From Cyanidiococcus yangmingshanensis (lineage: Eukaryota > Rhodophyta > Bangiophyceae > Cyanidiales > Cyanidiaceae), in contig VWRR01000011.1 in NCBI GenBank assembly GCA_013995675.1, forward strand, positions 62,001 through 126,000: a stretch of 64,000 bases of DNA, in the 5' to 3' direction. The notes below the pieces were generated by a model. It had not been told where the DNA came from. It was given only the letters and a program-made list of their open reading frames with translations, and did not search any database. A program made the position numbers and the translations under genes. Positions 41,207 to 51,779 of this stretch are shown here, piece by piece. Numbering within the stretch: position 1 is the stretch's first letter; the number at the start of each line of letters is the position of its first letter.

Positions 41207-42631
41207 ATGTTTCACAACTTGCAACCTTGTCGGTGGTATCGCGTGAGCCAGATTCTGGGGCGCTGCGTATGGCGACTCGCTACGCCTGCTCCTGAACTGC
41301 GGGTGAAACGTTTCGATCTGGTTGGAGCGAGCTGTCAGATTCGGTCCTCGCATCAAGCCTATAGTCTAGTTCGAATAGATCTCGGTTTGCAGTCGACTGG
41401 ACGACAAGGGTGGTGTCGTCAGGCCTTACTCTTTGGTCGCTGTTGGAGCAGCGTTTCATCGGAGCGCGAAGCACCCATCATCGCCAAGACGCTGCAACCT
41501 CTATCACAAGGCGGGTCTGTGGCAGAGTCCGGCAAGTCGGCGCAGGACGGGGAGTCTTCGAGCGGGTTTGTTGGGTCCAGTGCGCCATCAGCGGAGCTGG
41601 TGGCGCTCGAGATACGCGCTGACGCTCCGCATGCCTTTATTCAGCGTCGGCTCTCCAAGGCGGCGCTTGCCGCTCGGCTTCGTCTGCCGCTTCGTGACTT
41701 GCGTGTCGTAGATCCAGCTTTTCGGAATGAAGCGCCAGTCATTTTGGCCCGCCAAGGGGCCATCGTGATCCACCTTGAGCATATTCGGGCGGTTGTCGAG
41801 GCAGACCGAGTGACGCTGTTCGATCCCGAGCAGCCTGCAGTGGAGGCTTTTCTGCCCCAACTGCATGCTCGCTTAGCAACATCGAACATGCGTCCTGTAT
41901 TGCCCTTTGAGTTGCGAGCGCTGGAATCCATCCTCGTAGATGTCTGCAATGGTCTCATGCGGGAAATGCGGTATCTCGTTCCTGCGATTGAGTCGATGTT
42001 GCATGCGCTCTCCAGCGATACCACGGCCGGGACGGCAACATCTGCTGCTGCTGCTGCTACTGCTGCTAGCGGTGCCAACACTGGTGCTGAGGCCTCGCAT
42101 TCCATCCCGCCGGATGCGATCATGTTGGACCGCCTCCTGGGCGCAAAGAACAAACTCAACGAGCTACAGAATCGGGCGACGCAGCTTCGAAGTGCTTTGA
42201 ATGAAGTGCTTCTGAGCGACGAAGACATGTCTGAGATGTATTTGAGCATAAAAGCGGAGAGCGGCCATCGACGACGCGTTGACCAACACGAAGAGGTGGA
42301 AATGATGTTTGAGAACTACCTGAAACAGGTCGACAGCATGGTGTCGGAGATTTTGTCGCGCGCTCACGCAATCCAGAGTACAGAGGATTTTGTGCAGATC
42401 AAACTCGATGCCTTGCGTAACCGCATTCTACGACTGGATCTGGTTTTGAAGCTAGGCTCGGTTTCTCTGAGCTCCGGGGCGCTCGTTGCAGCAATTTTTG
42501 GCATGAACCTGCACAGCACGCTCGAAGAGAGCGAATTGGCTTTCTTGAGCATCACCGGCGGTCTAGTCGGTCTCAGCGGTCTTGTGTTCCTGGGCGGTGC
42601 AGCGTACTGTCGCTACAAGCGACTCTTGTGA
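41207..42631 (+). CDS. MRS2: MRS2/CorA-type magnesium channel, mitochondrial
   Basis: The 474-residue product begins with about 85 residues rich in Arg, Ser, Cys and Leu and poor in acids, fitting mitochondrial import. The soluble domain has the MRS2 pattern RDLRVVDPAF, then VILARQGAIVIHLEHIRAVV, LPFELRALESILVDVC and a long helix ending LDALRNRILRLDLVLKLGS. Two membrane helices close the protein, and the first ends in the essential GMN pore motif (AAIFGMNLHS). An Ala-rich insert (about 282-300) interrupts the helical domain. It conducts Mg2+ into the mitochondrial matrix. Confidence 0.88.
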   Translation: MFHNLQPCRWYRVSQILGRCVWRLATPAPELRVKRFDLVGASCQIRSSHQAYSLVRIDLGLQSTGRQGWCRQALLFGRCWSSVSSEREAPIIAKTLQPLSQGGSVAESGKSAQDGESSSGFVGSSAPSAELVALEIRADAPHAFIQRRLSKAALAARLRLPLRDLRVVDPAFRNEAPVILARQGAIVIHLEHIRAVVEADRVTLFDPEQPAVEAFLPQLHARLATSNMRPVLPFELRALESILVDVCNGLMREMRYLVPAIESMLHALSSDTTAGTATSAAAAATAASGANTGAEASHSIPPDAIMLDRLLGAKNKLNELQNRATQLRSALNEVLLSDEDMSEMYLSIKAESGHRRRVDQHEEVEMMFENYLKQVDSMVSEILSRAHAIQSTEDFVQIKLDALRNRILRLDLVLKLGSVSLSSGALVAAIFGMNLHSTLEESELAFLSITGGLVGLSGLVFLGGAAYCRYKRLL

Positions 42632-44184
42632 GCATGCCAGACCGTGCACACAATCTGTCCGAGTTCGATACGAATATTTGTTGGGCCCGGATGATGAAGA
42701 ATCCAGCGAGACACCGCTCGTCTCCTGTGAATGTGCATCCGTGCTGTCTCGAGCACGAAAACGCATTCTACAAGCATCGGCCGGCCTCGCTTGAGCACGT
42801 GAAAAAATCCCCAGTTTCCCGCTCTATTCTGGCTCGTAGCCCTTCGAGGCGCCTGCACGCTTGCTCTGGATTGAGACACACGCTCATGACGAGTGGCTTG
42901 TTGCATGGATGCAGCGCACCGACCTCGCGATGCTTTGAACTGCGGGAATGAAGGCATGTGGCGCGGACGCTTTCTCCACATGATCCTGACATCGCATTCG
43001 GTGTTCGCCTCAGCGTTTTCATAGATTCACGCCACTGAATTCCCGTTCATTTCAAAGACGTTGCGATGCGTCATTGGATCTGTTGTAAAATCCGGCGCAT
43101 TGTTGAGCTGACTGACGCTGTGGCGGCGGACGTGCCCCGAGGCGAGCCTATACCAGAGATGGCCCTACCGTAGGGGGCCCGAGGCAATGGCGTATCGCGC
43201 CGGGCTTTGCCGAGTCCTCAGGAGCGAGGCGCGAAACCCCAACGGGTGCCTCCACAGGGATGCGATCTCGGTGCGGTGCCGGCGCTGAACAGCAGCCGCC
43301 GGAGCCCCCGCCCCGGATATGCGCACGATATCGCCGCCAGGCCCGATATTCTTCAGCGGTTGTTGCATCGCTGCGGGCGTCGGATCACACAACATCGCTG
43401 CTTTTGCTGCTTGGTTCATCGCCAGAGGGGATGCGGCCCAGGGATTTTGTCGTCTCATTCGAAGCGATAGGTACTTGTTTCAGCAGCGTATGGCACAGAG
43501 GGCGCGATACTCACCTAGAGCCGAGCGGAGCGCTGCACCAACTTGGGGCAGCGCTCGACACGCTCTCGATCGGGCGCGATCGTATCGCTCACGTTTCGTG
43601 CCTGGGGAACCAACTTTCCGTCCTTTCTCGAATCCGCGAGAGCAATCGATAGTCATGATCGTCGTTGTAGCGAAACGGCTGCAGCCCTTTGTACGACGCG
43701 AACGATATACGTTCTCGCTGCATCGATCGAGCTCAGCGACGGCACCGGGAGTGGCCTGAATATAACCTGCTATTCAGTTGACCGTGCAAGTAGCTGATTC
43801 AAGAAAAAGATCGGTTCAGAAACGGTTACCATTTAGGATTCCGCTCCCTGGTCATCAAGTCTTCATCGATAGGGAATCGATGACAATCGGTGCTGTATGA
43901 TGCTCGCGTTGCTGCATCCATCCCATCCGGGTTCGTCGTGTCCCTGCGCGCGTCCGTTGATGAGCGGGCGCGATGACCCCTGGATCCGACGGCCTGGCGC
44001 AGCGCTAGATAGCGTCTCTGGGTCTCCCGCCGTGGAGCGCGCATGGAGACACGTCTGCACGCCGCTCTCCGATGAATCGCGATGGTGTGGCGCGATTTGT
44101 CGTGACGCGACGCTTACCGGAATCTTCGTGACGCGCTCGATTGGGCACTTGTTGGTCTCCTCAGCAGCAGCAGCAGCAGCAGCC
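42632..44184. other. long intergenic region with GC-rich structured stretch
   Basis: About 1.5 kb without a firm gene. Between about 43100 and 43620 it is GC-rich with many short inverted repeats (for instance GGCCCTACCGTAGGGGGCC near 43159). It carries an ATG frame at 43319-43759 (146 codons) that has no recognisable features. A structural RNA is possible. The frame from 43897 runs into the next gene. Confidence 0.5.
44162..44183. repeat. (CAG)7 microsatellite at a start codon
   Basis: Seven CAG units lie directly before the preferred ATG at 44185. If translation begins at an upstream in-frame ATG instead, they encode alanine (GCA frame). Confidence 0.9.
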
Positions 44185-44898
44185 ATGACGACTGCGACCC
44201 CAGAACCGAACATGTCGGAGACCCAGCACGAAACATCGAGTTTACCCGAGAATGGGGTTCGAATGAAGGCGAAGGAAGTCATACAACGTATTGATGAGGA
44301 GGTTTCGCGTTTTCCGCGCATCGAGCCAGCGTACACAACGGTCAAACGTCGCGTTCAGCTTGTGGTGGACGATCCTCGCGTCAGAGCGACGTATGAGTCT
44401 GAGGTGAAGCCGCGTGTTGAAGCAGCTGCCACGCGTCTAGAGGGTCTGGAGCTTCTGACACTGCGTGTGCTGGTGGCGCTGCTCTATCAACTAGAGACAG
44501 TGCTTGACGGGCTGCGACGTCGCCTCGGGGAACCGACCCACCCGTCGGGCGCGGCCGCAAAGACCGAGGGAAACAAGGACACGGACGGGGACTTGCAACC
44601 AGTCACTGCAGCGGACTCGCTGAGCACTGCTGTGCGGAAGCTGCGAGCTCGAGCGCGTCGAATCCGTATTCAACTCGTCGGGCTGTTGAGCGTCTCAGTG
44701 GCGAGTGCTCGTCGCGTCGGTGACCAGGCGGGTACTTTTCTGGCGGATGAGCGCACAAGCTTGTACGAATATGCAAAACGGCTTATCACGCGCCTCCTTG
44801 GTATGTTGAAGGACCTGGCAGACTACGGGTTGAATGCGCTCGGAAAGGAAGACAAACCGCTCGTCGCAGCGGCCGCGCAAACATCAGGGACGCGCTGA
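44185..44898 (+). CDS. amphipathic-helix protein, unknown (possible lipid-droplet type)
   Basis: The preferred ATG at 44185 (context GCCATGA) gives 237 residues; the frame is open from an ATG at 43897, giving 333. The body is almost all amphipathic helix (RIDEEVSRFPRIEPAYTTVK, VVDDPRVRATYESEVKPRVE, LELLTLRVLVALLYQLETVL). A second block, ARARRIRIQLVGLLSVSVAS, is followed by YEYAKRLITRLLGMLKDLAD. There is no true transmembrane span. The pattern recalls perilipin or REF/SRPP-type lipid-droplet coat proteins, but I cannot confirm a family. Confidence 0.6.
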   Translation: MTTATPEPNMSETQHETSSLPENGVRMKAKEVIQRIDEEVSRFPRIEPAYTTVKRRVQLVVDDPRVRATYESEVKPRVEAAATRLEGLELLTLRVLVALLYQLETVLDGLRRRLGEPTHPSGAAAKTEGNKDTDGDLQPVTAADSLSTAVRKLRARARRIRIQLVGLLSVSVASARRVGDQAGTFLADERTSLYEYAKRLITRLLGMLKDLADYGLNALGKEDKPLVAAAAQTSGTR

Positions 44899-45330
44899 GA
44901 CATCCCTCTTTGTACAACTTGGCCGTTTCTGTATCCATGAGTAGACGTGGCAACCTTGTGAACGATTGCGAATATTATCCTGTCTCAAATGTATTCTTTA
45001 GCAAGATCATCGATATCTTCCCGTGCGCGCTCTGTTGAGCAGAAAGCATGTAAAATATGGGACACCCTGAACAGGACGATCTCCTATCCAGCTCGAGAAC
45101 CGAGAGCGACAATCAACACTGAAACAGGCCCTGGACGCCTGGATGCTTGCCTGCCTGAATCGCGTCTCGATCCGCGCATCGACGCCGGGTGTGACACCAA
45201 CAGAGGCGCCCCAACAAACGTCACGTGTGACATGCGCGCGACGACGTCGCCACCGCGCGATGGCTCGCGCCCCTCGTTGCTCGTATCAACAAGAGCGTTC
45301 CTGCTGGGAAGCGAGTTCGTGCGTTCAAGG
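44899..45330. other. intergenic upstream of RPS29
   Basis: A 432-base interval, open in the RPS29 frame from 44989 but with non-gene-like composition. Presumably the RPS29 promoter and leader. Confidence 0.5.
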
Positions 45331-45501
45331 ATGGGCCATAGCGATATTTGGAACAGTCATCCCAAGGATCATTGTAAGGGATCTCGCCGTTGTCGGGTTT
45401 GCAAGGCCCACCAGGGGCTCATCCGTAAGTACGGCTTGAATATCTGCAGGCGATGTTTCCGCGAACACGCCAACAAGATCGGTTTCCAAAAGTATCGGTA
45501 A
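45331..45501 (+). CDS. RPS29: cytosolic ribosomal protein uS14 (RPS29)
   Basis: The product has 56 residues from the ATG at 45331, matching the usual size. [20 protein letters not shown] begins the protein. The zinc finger is CRVC then CRRC, with the C-terminus GFQKYR typical of eukaryotic RPS29. It binds the small-subunit head near the mRNA channel. The frame runs further upstream but is not part of the protein. Confidence 0.96.
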   Translation: MGHSDIWNSHPKDHCKGSRRCRVCKAHQGLIRKYGLNICRRCFREHANKIGFQKYR

Positions 45502-46040
45502 CTGGAGCTGGTGTGACGTTCCCGGTTAGACCCGTTTCGAGAGGAGCGCTTGGTGGTCAGAGTGCGCGTCGTGGACAGCGTTTAAGCTGAAGAGACGTTG
45601 CTTACGTTCGAGTGCTGACGTTTCCCGATGGCGCTCGGGTGTGTCCCTGCGAGCTTGCTTGTTTCGTATTGGATTTCAGGTCCGAAGTGCAAAGTTTTCA
45701 GTCTTTGTGTGAAAGAAACGCGACATGTATTGAACAAGGTTAAGCGCGAGTGCCTCAAAGGCGAAATACTGAGCACATCGTCGGTCCGCAGGCGGTCCGA
45801 ACTGTCGCAGGTGTTCGAATGATGCTCGCGAGGACGTCCGCTGCTCCACACGGCGGTGACGATCAGAGAAGCCACTCGATTACCAGCCGAGTTTCGCCAT
45901 CGACTCCTCCGCGGCGCTCGAGATTATCCACAAGCCTACCATTCGTAAAGTCAAAGCGTTTACGGCTCCAATGTTGCTTTCCTATGGCCTACAGACCTAG
46001 TTTCATCTCTGTGTAGACCCGCCTTTTGTTTCATTGGGGC
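45502..46040. other. intergenic between convergent genes
   Basis: Nothing recognisable in 539 bases. Confidence 0.6.
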
Positions 46041-49000
46041 TTAGGAGGCGCTAGCGTTGACGACGCGGTTCACGGCCACTGCGGTCACAGTACCGTTAGG
46101 TGGAAACTCGGCACGCACAACGCCGAAAACAAAGAGGACGCTCATGAGGTTCTCAATGGGTTGTGTGTTGTTTGGCAAGGTCACCAGCTGGACTGCACCT
46201 GTGGTCGTGACGTTGAGCGGCACGCGTAGTGTATAAGGCAGTGTTCCATTCGCACTCTCCGCTTGGGTTATGTTCACGTCCATGATACCTGTGACGTTAC
46301 GAACCGCAGACAAGAACTGCTGGCGGAAGAGCGCGTTACGGGTTGTGTTCGCGAAATCCTCCGTCGAGACACCCTCCATCTGGAAAGCAACGTTGACGGC
46401 AGCCTTGCCGGCTGGTGGGGATGGGAAACTCGCCAAGTTCGCCGGCGTGGGCACAGGCGATGCTGCCGGTGTCGGTGTCGTCTCGCACAAAAGACCCGTA
46501 AAGCCAGGCACACAGTAACACACGCCGTTGACGCATGCGCCATTGCCATTGCAGCAAGTGGCTGTTGTTGCGTTCTCCGCTGATATTCCGGCGGGTCGAC
46601 AAGAGCTGACGCAGAGGGTCCCGTTCAAATCATAGAGCCGATTTGGTTGAACCAGCGAATAGAGAGGTGGCAATTCCGAAGGCGTGCCCAAAAAGTCGAG
46701 TGATGTGATGTTTTTCGCCGGCGAGACCCGAACGGTAATGTTCGGGCTTGCCGCCCGAGCCACGCTGATAAATGTACCCGAAGATACCGTCGTACTTGTC
46801 TGAATGCGGGTGTACTCGCTCGTTACAAGTTGCTCGAAGGCACCAGATTGTACCGTGGTTTGTAGCGACGAATAAACCGAGAGCGAGTTCACCACCGTCG
46901 TTGCCACGCGTACAGAGATGCGATTCGAGTGCCAACGCACGCGATCGCCCGTGGATACGCTACTCGTGTAGCTCACGAGTCCGTTATTCTGGGTGTAAAC
47001 ACCGCTGCAACCTGTAGGAACAGTCGCTCCAGTCGTGGATGGGAGGCAGTCACAGCCTGTGATCTCCACAGCGTTCGATACCAGACCGCACGACGTCGCC
47101 AGGGAATTCTGAACGATATAGGAGATCTGATCACAGGTCCAGACCTGAACCTGATCAACCACTTGGACATCCAATTGCCAGTCGTACCAGACGATACAAA
47201 TCGGTGGTCGGTTCACAACTACTTCGACCCATTTCACGGGTGCTGGGGCTACAGCTGACACGTACTCAGCGCTTGACGTCACCAGCTGCGAGTATTGAAT
47301 AATATCCGAATATAATTCGCCACCACCGCATATCGGTTCGTAGAGCTGAACGCGCTGCCAGAAATAATTGTTCACAAAGTTGTCCCGAATCGCGTACGTG
47401 TACTGAATCGTGTACGATGAGAAGGTATCAAGACGGATATGCACCACGGCATTCCACGTATCGATCTGCTCACACGAGCGAATCGTCACAATTTCACTAG
47501 GTATGCCAATGTCGTTGCATGAATTCAATATCGCAACCTTGATGGAATCACAGGTGAGTACCTCAGTTCCAAATGAGGCGGACCGGCAGTAGAACGAGGT
47601 ATCGAGGAAAACCCGTCGTGGGTAGATTTGAACCGGAACATAAATAATGCTCGTCGTCTGTTCCAGGAACACAGACGTGACCTGCTCATAGACGACAGTG
47701 CTCACAGAAAGCGAGGGCGAAACCACCGTTGTGGTCTCGGTACTGCTCACGTACAAGCTCTGTAAGTATACATAGGCCTGGTACATCCGCTGCTGCCAAT
47801 TGGCTGGCGCCACGTCCGGAGTTATTGAGCAGGCAACGTATATAGAGCATTCGGTCTCGACAGAAAAACGCAAACTTCCCTTCCTTGGCTGGCTGGAGAC
47901 CAAGCTCTGACGCCCGTCATCCGCTACCATGAGCAAAGACTGTGCCGGACGCATAGATGTACCGGAGCCCGAACTCGCCAAGCTAACGACGACATCGGTT
48001 TCCGTGAATGACTCCACATCTGAAAACGCGTAGTAGTAGACGCGTTGCGCCGTCGACACCACTTCGGAGCAACTAACGCTCACGCCGACAGCGATACGGA
48101 TCGTCGGATTGTCCGGAAGGACAATCTTGTTTGTTGGCAGCGGACTACCATTCGGTAGCGCGGACAATTTCGGTGTCGGCGTCGGCGGTGGCATCGGTTT
48201 CCCAGCGCCGCTCGGCAGATGCAAGCTACTGATACTCTCCACAGAAAGCAGCGTTGCAAGTTTGACCTGGACGGTGCTCGCATCTGATACAGCAACAACC
48301 ACGAATACTGTGAATTGAATATTCACAGTCACGGTCGTGGACGTGCTGGCACGTAACGCTGCTGCATTCAGACCACGTGCGCGAGCCCATGCCCGTCGCA
48401 CAGGTGACACAAGCCCGAGACGAGATGTTCCTGAGGATCCCGGCACTGTGCCGCAGTTGTTGGAAACGGTTACGTTCGATACGGGCACAGACAATGCGGA
48501 TGCGATCGCAGAGGCCAGTGCTGACGCGGCAGACTGGCACACCTCTTCTGATGTTACCGAGAGATACGTGCTCTGCGCGACAGTGGTTATCGCTGGCGTC
48601 GGAGGCGGTGTGGGCATCGGAGTCGGTGTGGCCGATGCTGACACGCTTGGCGACGGGCTCGGTGTTGTCGTCGCATTTGTCGAAGATGTCGGTGTATGCG
48701 AAACACTTGGCGACGGGCTCGGTGCAGCTGTCGTATTTGTCGAAGATGTCGGTGTATGCGATGCGCTCGGTGATGCCACAGGGGTTAACGTTGGTGCCAC
48801 AGAAGGTGAGTGCGTTGCACTCGGTGATGGCAGCACTGTGGTGCTCGGCGTTGAAAGCGAGGTCGTGCTATTCACCATTGAAGGTGACGGTGTCAAACTC
48901 ATGACGTGTGACGGCACAATGGTTGTCGACGGACTTGCAGTCGATGACATCGTCTGCGATGGTGATGGGAACGCGCCAGGCGTGGATGTTATTCCGCTCG

Positions 49001-49820
49001 TCGAAGTCGGTGAAAAAGTTGCTGTTCTCGAGGGAGACGCTCCAAGAGATGGCGATGGTGTCGGCGTCGGTGTTGGTGACAGCGGCGTCGCCATTGTTGT
49101 CGTCGGTGTTAGCGTCGGTGTTAGCGTCGGTGTTGGCGTAGGCGTAGGGGTAGGCGTAGGCGTCGGTGTTGGCGTAGGCGTCGGTGTTGGTGTTGGCGTC
49201 GGTGTTGGCGTCGGTGTTGGTGTTGGCGTTGGCGTTGGCGTTGGCGTCGGTGTTGGCGTAGGCGTCGGCGTTGGTGTTGGTGTTGGTGTTGGCGTAGGCG
49301 TTGGCGTAGGCGTAGGCGTTGGTGTTGGTGTTGGCGTTGGCGTAGGCGTTGGCGTTGGTGTTGGTGTTGGTGTTGGTGTTGGCGTAGGCGTTGGCGTAGG
49401 CGTTGGCGTAGGCGTCGGCGTTGGTGTTGGTGTTGGTGTTGGCGTAGGCGTTGGCGTAGGCGTAGGCGTTGGTGTTGGTGTTGGTGTTGGCGTTGGCGTA
49501 GGCGTTGGCGTTGGTGTTGGTGTTGGTGTTGGTGTTGGCGTAGGCGTTGGCGTAGGCGTTGGCGTAGGCGTTGGCGTAGGCGTAGGCGTTGGCGTCCCAG
49601 ACGGGGACGGTGCCGGTCTCAGTGCAGCTGGAATTTCAGGGACATCAGAATCTCTATTGGCTAACCCAGATCCAGCCACGGCAACAATAAACTCACCTCC
49701 GTTCAGCCAGTACCCTGCGCCCGCGCGTTTCCCGGTAAACGACACAGAGTTGCCAAGCACAACGAAAACCAAAAGGATTACCAAAAGTTTTCGGAGATGC
49801 AGCAGTCCAACTGGTTGCAT
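46041..49820 (-). CDS. large secreted Thr-Pro-repeat surface glycoprotein with EGF-like motif
   Basis: From the ATG at 49820 the product has 1,259 residues. A signal peptide ([20 protein letters not shown]) is followed by a short leader ([10 protein letters not shown]) shared with two tandem small paralogues, then about 80 consecutive Thr-Pro dipeptides (about 75-240). A Ser/Thr/Pro-rich, Asn-Thr-rich mucin-like spacer reaches residue 420. The remaining about 800 residues are an ordered, Cys-containing ectodomain homologous to that of the giant 52988-59842 protein (shared blocks: [58 protein letters not shown]). An EGF-like segment, [19 protein letters not shown], lies near residue 1090. No C-terminal transmembrane helix, so secreted or tethered by partners. 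A cell-surface coat role is inferred. Confidence 0.8.
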   Translation of the reverse strand: MQPVGLLHLRKLLVILLVFVVLGNSVSFTGKRAGAGYWLNGGEFIVAVAGSGLANRDSDVPEIPAALRPAPSPSGTPTPTPTPTPTPTPTPTPTPTPTPTPTPTPTPTPTPTPTPTPTPTPTPTPTPTPTPTPTPTPTPTPTPTPTPTPTPTPTPTPTPTPTPTPTPTPTPTPTPTPTPTPTPTPTPTPTPTPTPTPTPTPTPTPTPTPTPTPTPTPTPTPTPTPTPTPTPTLTPTLTPTTTMATPLSPTPTPTPSPSLGASPSRTATFSPTSTSGITSTPGAFPSPSQTMSSTASPSTTIVPSHVMSLTPSPSMVNSTTSLSTPSTTVLPSPSATHSPSVAPTLTPVASPSASHTPTSSTNTTAAPSPSPSVSHTPTSSTNATTTPSPSPSVSASATPTPMPTPPPTPAITTVAQSTYLSVTSEEVCQSAASALASAIASALSVPVSNVTVSNNCGTVPGSSGTSRLGLVSPVRRAWARARGLNAAALRASTSTTVTVNIQFTVFVVVAVSDASTVQVKLATLLSVESISSLHLPSGAGKPMPPPTPTPKLSALPNGSPLPTNKIVLPDNPTIRIAVGVSVSCSEVVSTAQRVYYYAFSDVESFTETDVVVSLASSGSGTSMRPAQSLLMVADDGRQSLVSSQPRKGSLRFSVETECSIYVACSITPDVAPANWQQRMYQAYVYLQSLYVSSTETTTVVSPSLSVSTVVYEQVTSVFLEQTTSIIYVPVQIYPRRVFLDTSFYCRSASFGTEVLTCDSIKVAILNSCNDIGIPSEIVTIRSCEQIDTWNAVVHIRLDTFSSYTIQYTYAIRDNFVNNYFWQRVQLYEPICGGGELYSDIIQYSQLVTSSAEYVSAVAPAPVKWVEVVVNRPPICIVWYDWQLDVQVVDQVQVWTCDQISYIVQNSLATSCGLVSNAVEITGCDCLPSTTGATVPTGCSGVYTQNNGLVSYTSSVSTGDRVRWHSNRISVRVATTVVNSLSVYSSLQTTVQSGAFEQLVTSEYTRIQTSTTVSSGTFISVARAASPNITVRVSPAKNITSLDFLGTPSELPPLYSLVQPNRLYDLNGTLCVSSCRPAGISAENATTATCCNGNGACVNGVCYCVPGFTGLLCETTPTPAASPVPTPANLASFPSPPAGKAAVNVAFQMEGVSTEDFANTTRNALFRQQFLSAVRNVTGIMDVNITQAESANGTLPYTLRVPLNVTTTGAVQLVTLPNNTQPIENLMSVLFVFGVVRAEFPPNGTVTAVAVNRVVNASAS
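49103..49591. repeat. GGNGTN hexamer minisatellite encoding (Thr-Pro)n
   Basis: About 80 units of GGCGTA, GGCGTT, GGTGTT and similar, read on the minus strand as Thr-Pro. The plus strand is also open and would read Val-Gly, so long open frames on that strand are artefacts. Third-position variation keeps the dipeptide while units differ, arguing for selection on the protein. Confidence 0.95.
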
Positions 49821-50124
49821 CTTCTCCAAAACTTTTGTAGTGATAACTTGAGATATATGAACTATACTCGCTACGAGTTTCTCTCTGTCTTCAGTGCTTC
49901 AACAAGCACAGAGATGCACTTGCATAAAAAAAAATTCGCCACACAATGTACATACATCCGTGACCATTCGTTCGCTTCCAAATCTGGATCGGGGGGACAC
50001 GTGTACGCCTGCGATCAAGCAGGTGGCACCACCATCGCCCGGCGCGCCAGGCTCACGTCGTTCTCATTTTCGCCATTCGGTGCGCGTTCCTGAGCGTGGC
50101 CGAATCGAGTGGCTCTCGCCGCGA
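49821..50124. other. upstream region of the large surface-protein gene
   Basis: This stretch resembles, with many differences, the segments upstream of the two small paralogues, showing that promoter and coding parts duplicated together. Confidence 0.5.
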
Positions 50125-50727
50125 TTAAACAATATAGGAGCGACTTCGCTGGAGACGCCTGCGAACACCAATACATACGCCAACACATACGCCAACACAT
50201 ACGCCAACAATCAGAATACCAACACCAACACCAACACCAACACCAACACCAACACCAACACCTACAGCTATACGGGTCCCAACTACACCGAATTCAACAA
50301 CTTCGCCAGAAGATGGCGCTGGTGTGGTTAGAGGCGTTCGCGTTGGCGTTCGCGTCGGCGTTCGCGTCGGCGTTCGCGTTGGTGTTGACGTTGGTGTTGG
50401 CGGTGGCGGTGGCGTTGGCGGTGGCGTTGGTGGTGGTATTGGTGTCGGTATTCCAACCGGGGACCCACTAAGTAAAGGAGGAGGATAAGGTACTGGAGCA
50501 CCCAGAAAGTGAGCGACTTCCTGTCTCAGCGCCACTGGGAATTCAGGGGCACTAGACTCTCTATCGGCTGACTCAGATCCAGCCACGGCAACAATAAACT
50601 CACCTCCGCTCAGCCAGTGTCCTGCGCCCGCGCGTTCCCCAGTAAGCGACACAGAGTTGCCCAGCACAACGAAAACTAAAAAGATTACCAAATATTTTCG
50701 GAGATACGGCAGTCCAAATGGTTCCAT
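50125..50727 (-). CDS. small type I membrane protein of the Thr-Pro surface family (tandem copy 1)
   Basis: A product of 200 residues from the ATG at 50727. It has the family signal peptide (MEPFGLPYLRKYLVIFLVFV), the leader [17 protein letters not shown], and a Pro/Thr-rich spacer that includes TPTRTP repeats. After the stretch LTTPAPSSGEVVEF comes one unusual membrane helix built of Val-Gly pairs, ILIVGVCVGVCVGVCIGV. A basic stop-transfer tail, RRRLQRSRSYIV, ends the protein. The ectodomain of the large neighbours is missing: it is a stalk plus anchor. The (Val-Gly) run is encoded by the opposite strand of the same hexamer type that encodes Thr-Pro elsewhere in the cluster. Confidence 0.7.
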   Translation of the reverse strand: MEPFGLPYLRKYLVIFLVFVVLGNSVSLTGERAGAGHWLSGGEFIVAVAGSESADRESSAPEFPVALRQEVAHFLGAPVPYPPPLLSGSPVGIPTPIPPPTPPPTPPPPPTPTSTPTRTPTRTPTRTPTRTPLTTPAPSSGEVVEFGVVGTRIAVGVGVGVGVGVGVGVGILIVGVCVGVCVGVCIGVRRRLQRSRSYIV

Positions 50728-51067
50728 CTTCTCCAAAACTTTTATTGTGATACCCCAAGATATATGACCTACCCTTTCGAAGAGATTTTTTCGCTGACCT
50801 CAGTGCCTCAACAGGCGGGTGCATGCGCTCGCGTGCGGTAAAGATTCGCCACGCAACGCACATGCATCCGCGACCATTTGCTCGCCTCCCAATCTGGATC
50901 GGGGCGGGACACGTGTACGCCTGCGATCAAGCCGGCGGCACCTCCATCGCCTGGTGCGCCAGGTTCACATCGTTCGCACTCCCGCCATTTGCTGCGTGTT
51001 CCTTAGCCCAGCCTGGTGAATCGAGTGGCTTTCGCTGCGACTGAACAGTGCCAGAGCGATTTCGCTG
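50523..51067. repeat. 545-bp segmental tandem duplication, unit A
   Basis: This segment is repeated at 51235-51779, offset 712 bases, with only a handful of substitutions. It spans the N-terminal coding part of small copy 1, the gap upstream of it, and the C-terminal coding end of small copy 2. Confidence 0.95.
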
Positions 51068-51439
51068 GAGACGCCTGCGAACACCAATGCAGATGCCAAT
51101 ACATACGCCAACAATTAGAACTCCAACACTAACTCCAACGCCTATAGCTGCACGGGTCCCAACACCGATTTCAACAACTTCGCCAGAAGATGGCGCTGGT
51201 GTAGTTAGGGGCGTTCCAAACGGAGTCGGTGCCAGTCTCAGCGCCGCTGGGAATTCAGGGGCACTAGACTCTCTATCGGCTGACTCAGATCCAGCCACGG
51301 CAACAATAAACTCACCTCCGCTCAGCCAGTGTCCTGCGCCCGCGCGTTCCCCAGTAAGCGACACAGAGTTGCCCAGCACAACGAAAACTAAAAAGATTAC
51401 CAAATATTTTCGGAGATACGGCAGTCCAAATGGTTCCAT
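50927..51439 (-). CDS. small type I membrane protein of the Thr-Pro surface family (tandem copy 2)
   Basis: A product of 170 residues from the ATG at 51439. The first about 65 residues are identical to those of copy 1, including signal peptide and leader. The spacer is much shorter (LAPTPFGTPLTTPAPSSGE), and the membrane helix is GVGVSVGVLIVGVCIGICIG, followed by RRRLQRNRS and a 40-residue cytosolic tail absent from copy 1. Near-identity of N-terminus and upstream DNA with copy 1 shows very recent duplication, while spacer length has already diverged. Confidence 0.68.
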   Translation of the reverse strand: MEPFGLPYLRKYLVIFLVFVVLGNSVSLTGERAGAGHWLSGGEFIVAVAGSESADRESSAPEFPAALRLAPTPFGTPLTTPAPSSGEVVEIGVGTRAAIGVGVSVGVLIVGVCIGICIGVRRRLQRNRSGTVQSQRKPLDSPGWAKEHAANGGSANDVNLAHQAMEVPPA

Positions 51440-51779
51440 CTTCTCCAAAACTTTTATTGTGATACCCCAAGATATATGACCTACCCTTTCGAAGAGATTT
51501 TTTCGCTGACCTCAGTGCCTCAACAGGCGGGTGCATGCGCTCGCGTGCGGTAAAGATTCGCCACGCAACGCACATGCATCCGCGACCATTTGCTCGCCTC
51601 CCAATCTGGATCGGGGCGGGACACGTGTACGCCTGCGATCAAGCCGGCGGCACCTCCATCGCCTGGTGCGCCAGGTTCACATCGTTCGCACTCCCGCCAT
51701 TTGCTGCGTGTTCCTTAGCCCAGCCTGGTGAATCGAGTGGTTTTCGCTGCGACTGAACAGTGCGAGAGCGATTTCGCCG
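51235..51779. repeat. 545-bp segmental tandem duplication, unit B
   Basis: Second copy of the 50523-51067 segment. Its upstream end (51639-51779) contains an orphan copy of the C-terminal coding tail of small copy 2, a remnant of a further family member lost in an unequal exchange. Confidence 0.9.

Noticed and set aside
43319-43759. 146-codon plus-strand frame
   Set aside because: It lies in the GC-rich structured stretch, with no domain, signal or helix pattern.
48337-49851. Long plus-strand frame rich in Val-Gly opposite the large surface gene
   Set aside because: It is the mirror of the Thr-Pro hexamer repeat. The minus strand has a signal peptide, an ordered ectodomain and paralogues; the plus frame has none.
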